Shown here: one piece after another, positions 45,477-56,500 of the stretch
How the letters are laid out: the number at the start of each line of letters is the position of its first letter
How positions within the stretch are numbered: position 1 is the first letter of the stretch
Origin: Micromussa lordhowensis
Lineage: Eukaryota; Cnidaria; Anthozoa; Scleractinia; Lobophylliidae
Direction: 5' to 3'
Assembly (NCBI GenBank): GCA_964020085.1
Contig: OZ026604.1
Coordinates: 22,491,232 to 22,555,231, forward strand
DNA: 64,000 nucleotides
Translations under genes and position numbers: made by a program
The notes under the pieces: model-generated
Seen by the model: only the letters and a program-made list of their open reading frames with translations
What the model was told of the DNA's origin: nothing
Database searches by the model: none

Positions 45477-45706
45477 TAGACTGTTCACAGTTCCCTATTT
45501 TTCCGTGAAATCGTAGATGCCGATCGTTGAGTTCGACGGGCCGCCATCTTAGTCTCTCGATGGGAGCGAAACTGGGGAGAGTACAAAATGCCTCTCCCCA
45601 GTTTCGCTCGCATCGAGAGACCAAGATGGCGGCCCGTCGAACTCAACGATCGGCATCTACGATTTCACGGAAAAATAGGGGACTGTGAACAGTCTACAAC
45701 AAGGGT
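45477..45706. mobile_element. Near-perfect palindrome, about 105-bp arms
   Basis: Left arm TAGACTGTTCACAGTTCCCT to GAAACTGGGGAGAG, right arm CTCTCCCCAGTTTCGCTC to GGGGACTGTGAACAGTCTA. Each arm carries a GGCGGCCCGTCGAAC / GTTCGACGGGCCGCC block. Lies directly downstream of the truncated kinase. Confidence 0.85.
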
Positions 45707-45975
45707 GATTTAATGATTTTTTTTTCCAGAATGCTAGTGAGTTTTCTCATTTCTAGCTTGACATACAAATAATATATCACCTATATAGCTAAAGAACTCC
45801 AAGTGTAATGTCCTCGAAATTGCCACTGCTTACAAGCGATCCATTCTCCAAGTCCACTTTTTTATAAAGCTCGTGTGACTCCAGCGTTTCTTCTCCGGAA
45901 CCTCTTTGAAACATTTTTTCAAAGACCCTTATCCACATTTAAAGCTTATAAGACGCTGGCATAGCCAAATCATAC

Positions 45976-48900
45976 TTTGTAACATTTTTACAGCAACAGT
46001 CAGGCCCATCTTCATTTCCTCTTTGTCCGTCTTACGCTGCGAAGATTTCTTTTCTTTTCCAACTACTATAGCTTGTTTTAAAAGCCTGCCACTGTATACT
46101 TTCCCAAACGCTCCTTCTCCAATAATCATATGCAAGGAAATGTCATCAAAACGGACTTCCCAAGGATCCTGGAAGAGTTCTGAATTGGGTCTAAAAACAT
46201 ATACATAAAAATCAAGAGCTCGAGCCTTCAGCTTAGGAAGTGGTGAAGAGTTTGTCCATGAGAAAACCAGGTAGACTCCCTGCAGAAATGGTCATTTGGT
46301 CCAAATAAAGTTGTAATAAATAAATAAATTATAAATTTGTCATGATATGGCCATAAATCGTCCCAGGTAAACAGTAAGCCAGCATAGAAATAGTATTGAA
46401 GTCCCTAAAACATTTTATGGTATTTTTGAGAACTTAAATGACTGCTCTCACTATTCACGCAAGAATAGTGTGTATTTTCTGTTGCTCATTGTAGATAATT
46501 GCCATCAATTAAAGGTTATTCACAACACTACAAAATAAAACCATTACTTAAGATGAAGCCACGGAGAAAAAGTAAATTTCCTAGTTCAAATGAATATCAG
46601 CGCTTTGAGACTAATAATTATACTGTAAAACTTGATCCAGTGGATTTCATTTTCACATGGCCTTTCTTACTATAGAAATACTTAACCAAAGATAGCTAAT
46701 TAAATGCATAAAATGGCCATTTTTGCATGTGGGTCCCCCTAGCTTAAAGGGAACAAATTATATTGAGCTATGTTTTTTTGCCATAATCGTTCACTTACTA
46801 AACACAACAATTGAGCCAAGTTTGAGCGAAAGGGGTGATTTGAGCTGAATCACCTCCTGCCTGTTTTTCTCATGGTCCTATCCTCAAGATGGCTCCTTAA
46901 AGTAATCCTTTATCGCATACCGCGCGCTAGTTTATATGGTTTTATTTATTTCTTTCTGCAAAATTTTCCTGCTGTGGAAAAAAACAGGTCTGATAGATTT
47001 CCCTGAACAATGAGCGCCAACTAAGGACACTAAAATATTTATTACCAGTGAACAATTTTTTTACAGAATTTCACGGAATGAAACTCTCGAAAAGTCATGG
47101 TAAGCTTTTTTATTGTTGTTGACGTTGACGTCATCGAATACCATCGTAAGTTTTAATTTAAGCGCACATAGATTACTCAAGCTTTTCGCCTTTGCCTAGT
47201 TGGCACGAGATCTAAACCACAGCCTTTTAAAAATTGTTTAGTGCGGTGCCTGACTACACGTCACACAAGTTACCTACAAGTTACCAACGTTAAAATGTTT
47301 TTCTTCAAAAAAACCGCGTGCATTATGAACTTAAGTCGGCCACGACTATTCCTTATAATTTATACTCACCGACTCTTTCGGCGATATCTAAAAGCAAACC
47401 ATAATACTCCACTTAAGCAAAGCAAAGCCAAAAGGGAGCTGCCCACAATCTTCGCTACCAGTGGCAAAGAAGATTCCCCAGCGCTCTGACCATGATAAGT
47501 CTCATTGCTGTGAAGAAGAGTGCCTCCTAGGACAACACCATTTATTTCTTTGACACAAACATTTTACCTCATTTTATCATAGAAAGTCTAATGGCCACAT
47601 GTACAATGATTATACAAAAACTTCGACAAACGCTTTAGCTTATATCGATTCTTCATTTCTTGACTTTACGTCTAAACAATATTCTGACAAACATTTAAAA
47701 TAATACTTTATGGAGAAACCTCCCCTCATGGACGCCTCCATAATACAAACACTAAGTTCTGCCCTTGCGTATTCATATTAAAGAGGTTTGTGTGTATGTT
47801 TAAGTCTGAGAGCCACCTTAAAAATCAAAACCTAACTCAGCTCCAAAGTTAAAAGTAAGGATACTAGAGCATCAAATAAGACGGAATCATTTTAAGGAAA
47901 ATCTTACAAATAAAGGCATCTATCTACCTTTACAGTTGTGTAAATTGCAGCTTCCTGTGGAGATATTTGTCCCAGGGCAATCCTTTCCGTTCCATTTTGG
48001 CGCTGGATTAGAGCATATGCGAGCACGTGTCCTGTGTCCCCCTCCACACGTCACGCTGCATGGTTGCCATGTCGACCGCTGGCTCCAACTTCCATTCACT
48101 AAGGATTAGAAGAAACAATCCATGACATGAAGGTTTTATTGACTTTTTGAATTTGTAAAAATTGATCGGCTTATGCTCTAAGATGGCGTAACTAACCTTC
48201 AACAAAGCGGTAGACAAATGTGCTCCATGCACTTCCCACGCTGTAATTTGATAAACACTTGTCGGATCGCCCGTGCCTGTTGTATGTTTTACCACTGTTC
48301 ACCCCACTCCAACACTCCGTGCGATATTCTAGGCCAAAATACCAGAAGCCATGCTCATACGCTTCAGTAGCACACGCTTGAATTATGGCTGCGAGTGAAT
48401 TGGCCAAATCTCAGTGCCTCGTCGACAAAGTACGTATGGAGTAATACGGGAAGAGCACGTGGCAATTCGGTATCCCGGAAGCAACCCACTGGTTCATACG
48501 GATGCAATTCCATTGTATCTGTGTAGAAAATACAAGATCATCATTTAGTAGAGACCTTGCATAGTTTGTGGTTCATGCTACGCATTGCATGAGGAGTTCT
48601 CAAGCTTCCCATTTATCTCGTGGTATTCCTCATCGCTCGTTTTCAGCTTCGCACTATATGTATTTTTTATTTTCGTGCGAGAATGCCCCCTGGCAAAGAT
48701 GTTGTCATGGCCATATCGGTTCAGTGATAAAACACAGCTGCTAATTGACTTTACTAAGAGTGCAGATCCCTGCGCAAAATTAATTTGATGAATATCTGTC
48801 ACAATTAGACAAGCAGGGTTGCAACATATCACTGATTTATGAACTCTGTGAGAGATCCTTTAGAACAATGAACACGATAAATGATTTAAGTAGCTAAGGA

Positions 48901-49659
48901 CTAGAACTTTTAGCCTTGGCATATTGAAGTAGCTAGTATAGGAAATTAATTTGATGAATACCTGTCACAATTAGACAAGCAGGGTTGCAACATATCACTG
49001 ATTTATGAACTCTGTGAGAGATCCTTTAGAACAATGAACACGATAAATGATTTAACTAGCTAAGGACTAGAACTTTTAGCCTTGGCATATTGAAGTAGCT
49101 AGTATAGGAAAGGTCGTTTTAAATTAACTTTGAAGACAGTACATGAAATTGACACCGTCCTGTCCATGGTAACGTTAATAGCGCTACCTTTGCGTTGAAG
49201 TCAACATTACTTCGTAAAAGACTTATCGATTTCATTTCTTTTGGATACTTCTTGATATTTAGCCTGCAAAAGTGGCGAGTTTTTGTTGTAGTAGATAAAC
49301 AGATGCTAGTCAGACATATTTTTCAACGTTTTAATTTTAAACGAATTACTCATCTATAATGTTAACCTTTTCGTGAAAATGGTTTTCGATTCATGGACGA
49401 TGTTCTGAGTGAGCGAAAGCCAGAATAGAGATACGTAACTGGCTCAAAAAAGACATTTGATAGGACCTTTTCTCGGGCCAAAATTCGAAAACCATTGTTG
49501 CTTACAAAATGGTATCTTATGAGTATACGTACTTGACTGTGAGATGCCTTCATTCGGCCAAGCTTGTAGAATTACGATTCCGATGAACATTAATCCGCAA
49601 TGAAACATTGCGTTGGAAACAATTCTTCGCTTGAAATGTTCTTGAGAAAGAATGCTCAT
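45976..49659 (-). CDS. Receptor tyrosine kinase, 5' portion: signal peptide, WSC, TSP1, TM, kinase N-lobe
   Basis: Five minus-strand exons with matching phases: 49659-49533 (signal peptide, MFHCGLMFIGIVILQAWP), 48518-48197 (WSC domain: YEPVGCFRDTELPRAL, CATEAYEHGFWYFG, ECWSG, KCLSNYSVGSAWSTFVYRF), 48098-47928 (thrombospondin type 1: WSQRSTWQPCSVTCGGGHR to CNLHNC), 47526-47370 (membrane helix IVGSSLLALLCLSGVLWFAF then RYRRKSR) and 46190-45976 (kinase start: WEVRFDDISLHMIIGEGAFG, glycine loop GEGAFGKV, then VAVKML with the ATP-binding lysine). The WSC exon has one surplus base near 48410-48414. The last exon ends at a good donor (GTATGA), but no HRD, DFG or other kinase exon follows within the 4.8 kb before TIMM23. 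So a truncated gene, or one broken by assembly. RTKs with WSC plus TSP1 ectodomains are not a family I know from bilaterians. Confidence 0.75.
48780..49111. repeat. Near-perfect 166-bp tandem duplication in the RTK intron 1
   Basis: The unit from TTAATTTGATGAATA to CTAGTATAGGAAA occurs twice with two or three differences (TATCTG/TACCTG, AAGTAG/AACTAG). Recent event. Confidence 0.95.
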
Positions 49660-49728
49660 CGCGATGGCTCTATGGAGAAAAATAATACATGCAGTCATTA
49701 CAACAATCAGCAAAACAAAAATAACGTT

Positions 49729-50242
49729 AGTAAAAACAGCAAACAATTGCAAACTGCGGTTATAAACATAACTAGACAACGCATGTTGTAAAATTCTTCA
49801 TTTATCTTGACGTTTCGTATGCTCCAACATACATCTTCAGAAGTAACGGTTACCTAAACTACAATGAAATTTAAACAGGAAGACTAATACCAAATAAGGA
49901 AAGTAATGACAATGAAAATAAACAGACCTAGTTAAAACCAGCGCTTAATGAAAATATTGGCAGTGAGAAACTTCTTCTCTACTAGCCATTTATATTTTTC
50001 CTAGCAGACTTAACTAGGTCTGTTTATTTTCATTGTCATTACTTTCCTTATTTGGTATAAGTCTTCCTGTTTAAATTTAATTGTAGTTTAGGTAACCGTT
50101 ACTTCTGAAGATGTATGTTGGAGCATACGAAACGTCAAGATAAATGAAGAATTTTACAACATGCGTTGTCTAGTTATGTTTATAACCGCAGTTTGTTTGC
50201 TGTTTTTACTAAAGTTGAAATGGCCGAAAAATAAGAGTGTCT
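49729..50242. mobile_element. 514-bp palindromic insertion with 12-bp target duplication
   Basis: Flanked by the perfect direct repeat AAAAATAACGTT (49717-49728 and 50243-50254). Arms of about 200 bp mirror each other (AGTAAAAACAGCAAACA against TGTTTGCTGTTTTTACT). Each arm carries CTGAAGATGTATGTTGG and GAGCATACGAAACGTC, a hairpin followed by GAAACGTC. A variable-length target duplication suits retrotransposition or a Penelope-like origin better than a cut-and-paste transposon. It sits just upstream of the RTK start codon. Confidence 0.85.
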
Positions 50243-50282
50243 AAAAATAACGTTGCTGCAAATCACTGTTTAATTAATTAGC

Positions 50283-50423
50283 TCTTATTAACCGAGCTGG
50301 AGGTCTGTATGGGAGAATCTTGACCGAGGTCGTGAGTACAGACCGAACGCAGTGAGGTCTGTACACACGACCGAGGTCAAGATTCTCCCATACAGACCGA
50401 CTAAGTTCGGTTAATAAGATGTT
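50283..50423. repeat. Palindromic element
   Basis: CTTATTAACCGAGCTGGAGG and GGAGAATCTTGACCGAGGTC are mirrored by GACCGAGGTCAAGATTCTCC and GTTCGGTTAATAAG. Confidence 0.8.
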
Positions 50424-50795
50424 CATTATATGGCGCAAACAAGAACAATTTAATTCGTTCAATGTAACTGGTTTGTACTAACTGACATTTTGCTTGCAAA
50501 TATAATGGCGATGAGCTGAATTTAATTCTGCCAAAGTTTGCTCTTTCTCTTTACTTTTTTTTCTCATCAGGCTTTTTGACACTGCCATAAATAAACATTG
50601 TTACACGAAAATAGTCAATGATTTTGAATTTTAGTTTGCAACTTTTTCACTGCAAACATTACCGGTCTAGATGCCGGTCTAGATGGGAAAATCTAGACCG
50701 CTTTCAATATCGATTTCAGCCAATCAAATTCGTGAATTTGGTAGTTCCCAGTTCTTGTGAGACAGAGCCATATAATAATAGGTGTTATGAAAAAA

Positions 50796-51080
50796 TGGAT
50801 CATTGGATAATGCAATTCGAGAGTTTTCATTGGCTTAGCCATCATAGGCTATGAGCCATTATACCATGCTCTACGGACATGGTAAGCGTGCGCGTGATTT
50901 TTTTTAGACGTTTTTTTTTTAAAGTTTAGTTTGCTCTATTTTTGGGGCGTTTTTAATAAAACAATTATTCCACTCGCCCTTGTTGGATATGAGATGACTA
51001 GAGCCAACTCGGCGCTATGCACCTCGTTGGCTATCTACCATCTCATATTCAACGCGCACTCGTGGAATAATTGTTAAATA
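50796..51080. repeat. Palindromic dispersed element, copy 3 (most complete)
   Basis: Same family as 1-105 and 43226-43462. Outer arms AACAATTATTCCACTCG and CGTGGAATAATTGTT enclose the inner arms TGTTGGATATGAGATG and CATCTCATATTCAACG. Confidence 0.8.
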
Positions 51081-53000
51081 TTGGGTGCGGCAACCTAGCA
51101 TTTCACATCTTCTAGGGGAATTGCAATGTGATTTTTGCAGTGAAATTAACAAATCGAATGTGGTTTAGCGTGGTCTGTACTCTTATTGACAACGATACGC
51201 GTCGTCACAGTGGTAATGTTGTGTTGTGGACTCACGAGCTGGCGCAGGCGAGTGAGTCCACAACGTACACATTTATACTTTCTTGCGGAGTGTTTTAAAC
51301 CATTGACAAAGTATTTCGTGAACTTGTAGAAGCCAGCGACTTCTTGTCACAGTCATTGTAAAACAATCTTCCACATAAGATAGAAAGAATAAATTAAAAA
51401 TAATAAGTAATAAGTTTATGGATAATTTGCACTACGCCAATAACCTCTTAAATGAATCCGTTTTTTTGTCACAAACCGAATTGAATTTTAATTTTAAGTG
51501 TCCCTTCTTACAGCTTATGGTATTATGTGTGCACAAGCTAATGGAAATCAGGGATAACAGAGTTTGGTAAACGGTTAATTGAGGTCAAGCTAGAGGGAGT
51601 ATTTAAAATAAAAAGGGTGACTTCACTTATGATACCTTGGAAGCTCAGTTTCCATACAGCCAACTTAGGTGCAGCGCAAATGGAATAAACATCTTCCGAC
51701 CGTATCCTTCAGAGATTGGACTGCCTTTTACAGTAATTCTTTCTCATGTACAAGCCCTAAGCTAACAAGCTCTCAATGTTGGATATTCTTTAGACTATTG
51801 GCACAAATGTATTGTTAAAAAAAATGGGTATTAAGGTTGTGATGAGTGCTTTTTTGTGATAACAACATTCCCTTGAATATGTTTCTTGCGCTATACAAAC
51901 TGTATGCCTTGTAAAAATGCGATAAATTCTATGATTTTATCAGTTGAGTTTTTGATATCTATATGCAAAATGGTTTAGGAAGAGGGTTTAGGGTGATGCT
52001 AGGTTAGGGTTAGGAAACGTAATCCCTATTTTGTTGGCGTACAAAGCCACCTTAAGGATCACTATAACATTGAAAAATTTGAATGTAGCTTTTCTCATCA
52101 GGATAAAATCATAAACAAGTGGAAACGGATGACAAAATAAATTTGTCAATAGATGAAGTGATGTAGGTAATTGTAGAGATGTAAGGATAGCAGAAGGTCT
52201 TAATTGTACGCTGAAACTATTATTTTTGTAAGTTACTCTCAGTGTGTATCTGATGTGGTCTAGGTTTTTGTAATAAAGTTGCCACTAAAGACAAAAAATA
52301 ATTAATCAATAAATAAAAAATGAACAACAAAAGGAAATTGGAAGCAAAATATTACCGGCTGACCTAGAACATCTACAGTTTTTCTTCAGATTTTTTTGAT
52401 GGTTGCGGCAAGTGGAGATGATTCCTCACAACAAGTTCAACCTTTCTTCTCAAAGACAGAATCGAGTCCTGTAAACACGCATCCAGTTAAATTCTTGTGC
52501 CTCCTATTTTCTTCCGTAAAGGAGCGATGTTATCTTCAGAAACTAGAAAAAAAAACTCGCCGAAGCCGCCATTTTATTCTCACTTTCGCGCATTTCGCAT
52601 TTGGTGTTGGCGTCCGCTTAAATATAACGTGCAACTCGATTGGTCTAAGCCTTTTTTAAAGAGATATTTGATTGGATAATTCTAACTGTGAAGTGATATG
52701 ACATCATTTCACTGCGGGGAAATGATATCACGTTTGATATCACTGATATCACTTATGATAACACTGATATCACTTCACGGCTGCAACTACCTGACCGAAG
52801 ATGTTTAGTATTCTATTCACATACATTCATATTCATGCTCAGTTCTAATAAGGTATGGGAAAAAAGATTGATCAGCGGACTAAGCCAAGCTGGGACAGCT
52901 TGGCTTAGGAAGAGTTCAAGATACGACTCACGCGATTTTTGGGCGGGACTGGGTGGGCCGTCCACCTCTTCGCGGCTCCGCTGAAAAACTGAGCAAGAAT
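51081..53000. other. Intergenic up to the assembly gap, nothing coding recognised
   Basis: Contains a GTGGACTCACGAGC/GAGTGAGTCCAC hairpin (51226-51264) and a cluster of TGATATCAC repeats forming a hairpin (52689-52788). No acyl-CoA synthetase exon was found here. Confidence 0.5.
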
Positions 53001-53200
53001 NNNNNNNNNNNNNNNNNNNNNNNNNNNNNNNNNNNNNNNNNNNNNNNNNNNNNNNNNNNNNNNNNNNNNNNNNNNNNNNNNNNNNNNNNNNNNNNNNNNN
53101 NNNNNNNNNNNNNNNNNNNNNNNNNNNNNNNNNNNNNNNNNNNNNNNNNNNNNNNNNNNNNNNNNNNNNNNNNNNNNNNNNNNNNNNNNNNNNNNNNNNN
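53001..53200. other. Assembly gap, 200 N
   Basis: Exactly 200 unknown bases, a placeholder length. Any open frame crossing it is an artefact. It lies just downstream of the last visible exon of the acyl-CoA synthetase. Confidence 1.
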
Positions 53201-53550
53201 AAAGGAGGCGTAAATTGTTTAATGTCGTTCTGAAATTGAGATTGGTTGATATAAACTACAACAATGTGATTGACTTATTGAACTGTCCGATGATAAACTG
53301 TCCGAAAACGAACTGTCCAATAACAAGCTGTCGACCGGATTATAACAACATGGCAAGTAAATTAGTGGAAAATATGAGTTTTTTTTAACAAATCAAAATC
53401 GAGGAAATTATAATTTTTATGATTAACGTGATTGTGATGTCAACTGGAAGATATAAACTTTAAATGAGAGCACGATCAAGTGTAAAACTTTCAAACCAAA
53501 CACTGCAACTTACGGAGAAATTTAATGTAAGAATTTTTTTTAGTACTCAC

Positions 53551-56500
53551 CGTTTTCTGATGAGGACTATTACTGCCCATTTGCTGAAAGAAAACATTTC
53601 ATAAAATAGTATGTTGGAAAGTTGTTTGCTAAAATAGATAAATAGATAGATTGATAGAAACTTTATTAAAGTGTCAGAGGTCATCTAGCTAGGATAAAAG
53701 AATCCCTTACTAATTTGGGAACACCAATTAGGGGAAAATTAACAAACTAAAAACTATATAAATGATAGGTAAAATATCTACAGTTATCTAATTACGGGAT
53801 TTGTAGTAAAAATATACACTTATCTAATAAAGTAAAAATATACAGTTATCTAATTACGGGATTTATAGTAACGAATATACAGAAGTCAAGAAGAGCAGAG
53901 GCTGCAGCCTGCGCAGCCATCATCTCAAAGTTCACTTAAAAAATCACAACCAATCAGGCCACCCATAGTGCTCTTGATTCAATCGTTAATGGAATCGTTA
54001 TCTTTAATTTACAAGAAAAAGGAATATAGAATGGTCAAAGAGAAGAACTTTAAGGCGTCGGAGGTGACTAGGAAACCTAAAGAATAAACCATCTAAGGCT
54101 TGTAATGTTCGACAACTGACATAGCTTGAAATTACAAACCTGCTGCTAACGACAAATGTTTGGGTTTGAAATACTTTTCAAGTTTTACTGTTTTTGTTTT
54201 CAAACAAGCAACAGAGATTGAGTGAATGATGTGATCATTGACAGAGTTATAATTACATTGCTCGGACGTTTAATTCTTCAAAATATTCAGTTAGGACTAC
54301 AATGAGATCAACCCAAGACGCAAATGTTTCTGAATCAACAGCTAAACTCTCTCAAGGGTCTCTCAAGGGCAATCACAGAAAACGTAAGAAGAACGCTAGG
54401 AAGAAAATCAACCCTGATCTTGGTATCAGTGACCATCAATGGCTCACCTCCACTTCCAGGATGTTCAACAGAGCAATCCCAAGGGAATCAGCTTCTTTCT
54501 TTTCTTCCTCCGTCACAGGTCCATCGATCTTAACGATTCTTTTTATCTTCTCGCATTCCTTAGCATTGTCGAACAGAAATCGGAGCTTGATGCCATTACA
54601 TATGATTGTCTCAATGTCCGCTGTAAATTTAAGAGTAAACCTCAAAATGTAGTTATAGTACCCTTAATCCATTTTTTTGTTGTTCTTCATAAATCTTACC
54701 ATGGTTTATGATATAAATACATCCTTCGGCTCCGTGTGTATCGTAAATTGGCACAGAAATCATGGAATGCATCTGACAAGCAAGGTCAGCTAGATCCCAC
54801 TGAAAGTAAGAACGAATGCAAAGTTATCTAGTGTTGTGTTATTTGAACAACAAAATTGAAGACGAGTCGGATATGTACAGAAAATGGGTAACCCCTGGGT
54901 CCTTTACCTTGGGGGAGATATGGTCTTACCTAGCAAATGCCTAAATATAGATGTTCCAGTTGTTCTATTACACATTATAATAAATATTGTACCCTGCGCG
55001 CGCTCTGATTGGTCGAAAACCCATGTTTTATCAGAGCATAAAACATAGAAAAAACGTTTTTTACTGTCTTTCGCCACATTACCTCTCTATCATAAAGCAA
55101 ATGAAGAAGCCTAAGCCGTGTATTACACTGTAATAAAACACTCCGGACATTTGAGAACACTCAAGAAATGAACAAAACACTCGCCTTTGCTAAGTGTTTT
55201 CTACGTTTCCCTCGTGTTCTCAAATGCCCGTCGTGTTTTATCACAGTGTAATACTCGGCTTAGGCTTCTTCATTTGTTAAATAAATAATCACAATGACCG
55301 GGCTTATCTTGGTCTGACAAGTACGAAACAACTCATGCATTTGTGAGATGCTAGTCCGGGGGGGGATGCTAGTCCGGAGGGGAGGGTGCTAGTCCGGGGG
55401 GGAATGCTAGTCCGGGGGGGGAGGGTGCTAGTCCGGGGGGTGGGGCACTCCCATTTAAAAATGACGAGGGTGCTTGTCGTACCTTTCAGGGGGTAAAAAG
55501 CTGTTTTGGTATCTCTTAAGGTGTTCAGCCTCAAAAGCTCCACAGCGCGGGAGCTTTTGCGGCACCTTTTAGGGTATGGAGCCGAAATAATATGACAGGA
55601 GATATTGTTTTGTTTCACAATTGTACCTCTTAAGAGTGGAAATAAATTCAAGTCACGCCCATAAAACAGGATGTTTAAAAAAGTCAGGAGCTGACATTGT
55701 AAGATAATGGTTTGACACTGACTAGTTTTTTTGATGTTCATTCAAGACGTTTCGGCTGGTGCTTAAGCCTTCATCAGTTGGAAAAAATAACGTTAGCTCG
55801 ACGTGCTGTTTTTGAATCACGCGTGCTGACGTTATTTTTTCCAACTGATGAAGGCTTAAGCATCAGCCGAAACGTCTTGAATGAACGTCAAAAAAACTAG
55901 TCAGTGTCAAACCATTATCTTACATAAAACAGGATCTTGGTTCCTCTTAACGGCTCTTTTCAAAATTTATCACGAGCACCCGGTCTTTTCCCTTCTCGAG
56001 TGCTAGTTTACTATAGGCTAAGTAGCTTAGGTTAGTCTCCAGCATATCAGTTCTCCACGGCAGGTCGGGGGGCTAGATCGGATTTTATTTTGGGATCCTT
56101 CTTACCTCTACGCAGTTGGGTGCGTAGATTCCAACGAATGTATCTTGAGAAGGTTGACAACCGAGGTGCACTAAGCCTGAACCAAGATTAGTGGCGCGCT
56201 TGTTTACCTACGACAAAAAACAAACAAACAAACAAACAAGCATTCTTTCGTTCCAAAGGATCTCACAAAGAACTTCAGCGTTTTAATGAAGTGCGCGAAC
56301 AAATTTGATTGCCTCGTTTATGAGATGTTTTTCATTAACGAACTGAAACCTACTCTCAATGTACAATCTGACTCAATTCGTGCAAAAGTTTTTAATTAGC
56401 TTTTTACGAATTTTTTTTTTTTTTTTTTACACCTGCTAAAATTTTTTAAATTCTTAATACTTCTTATGTGCATATCTATATATAATTCTACCATTACATT

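Noticed and set aside
52953..53213. 86-codon open frame across the N stretch
   Set aside because: Runs through 200 unknown bases; not a real frame.
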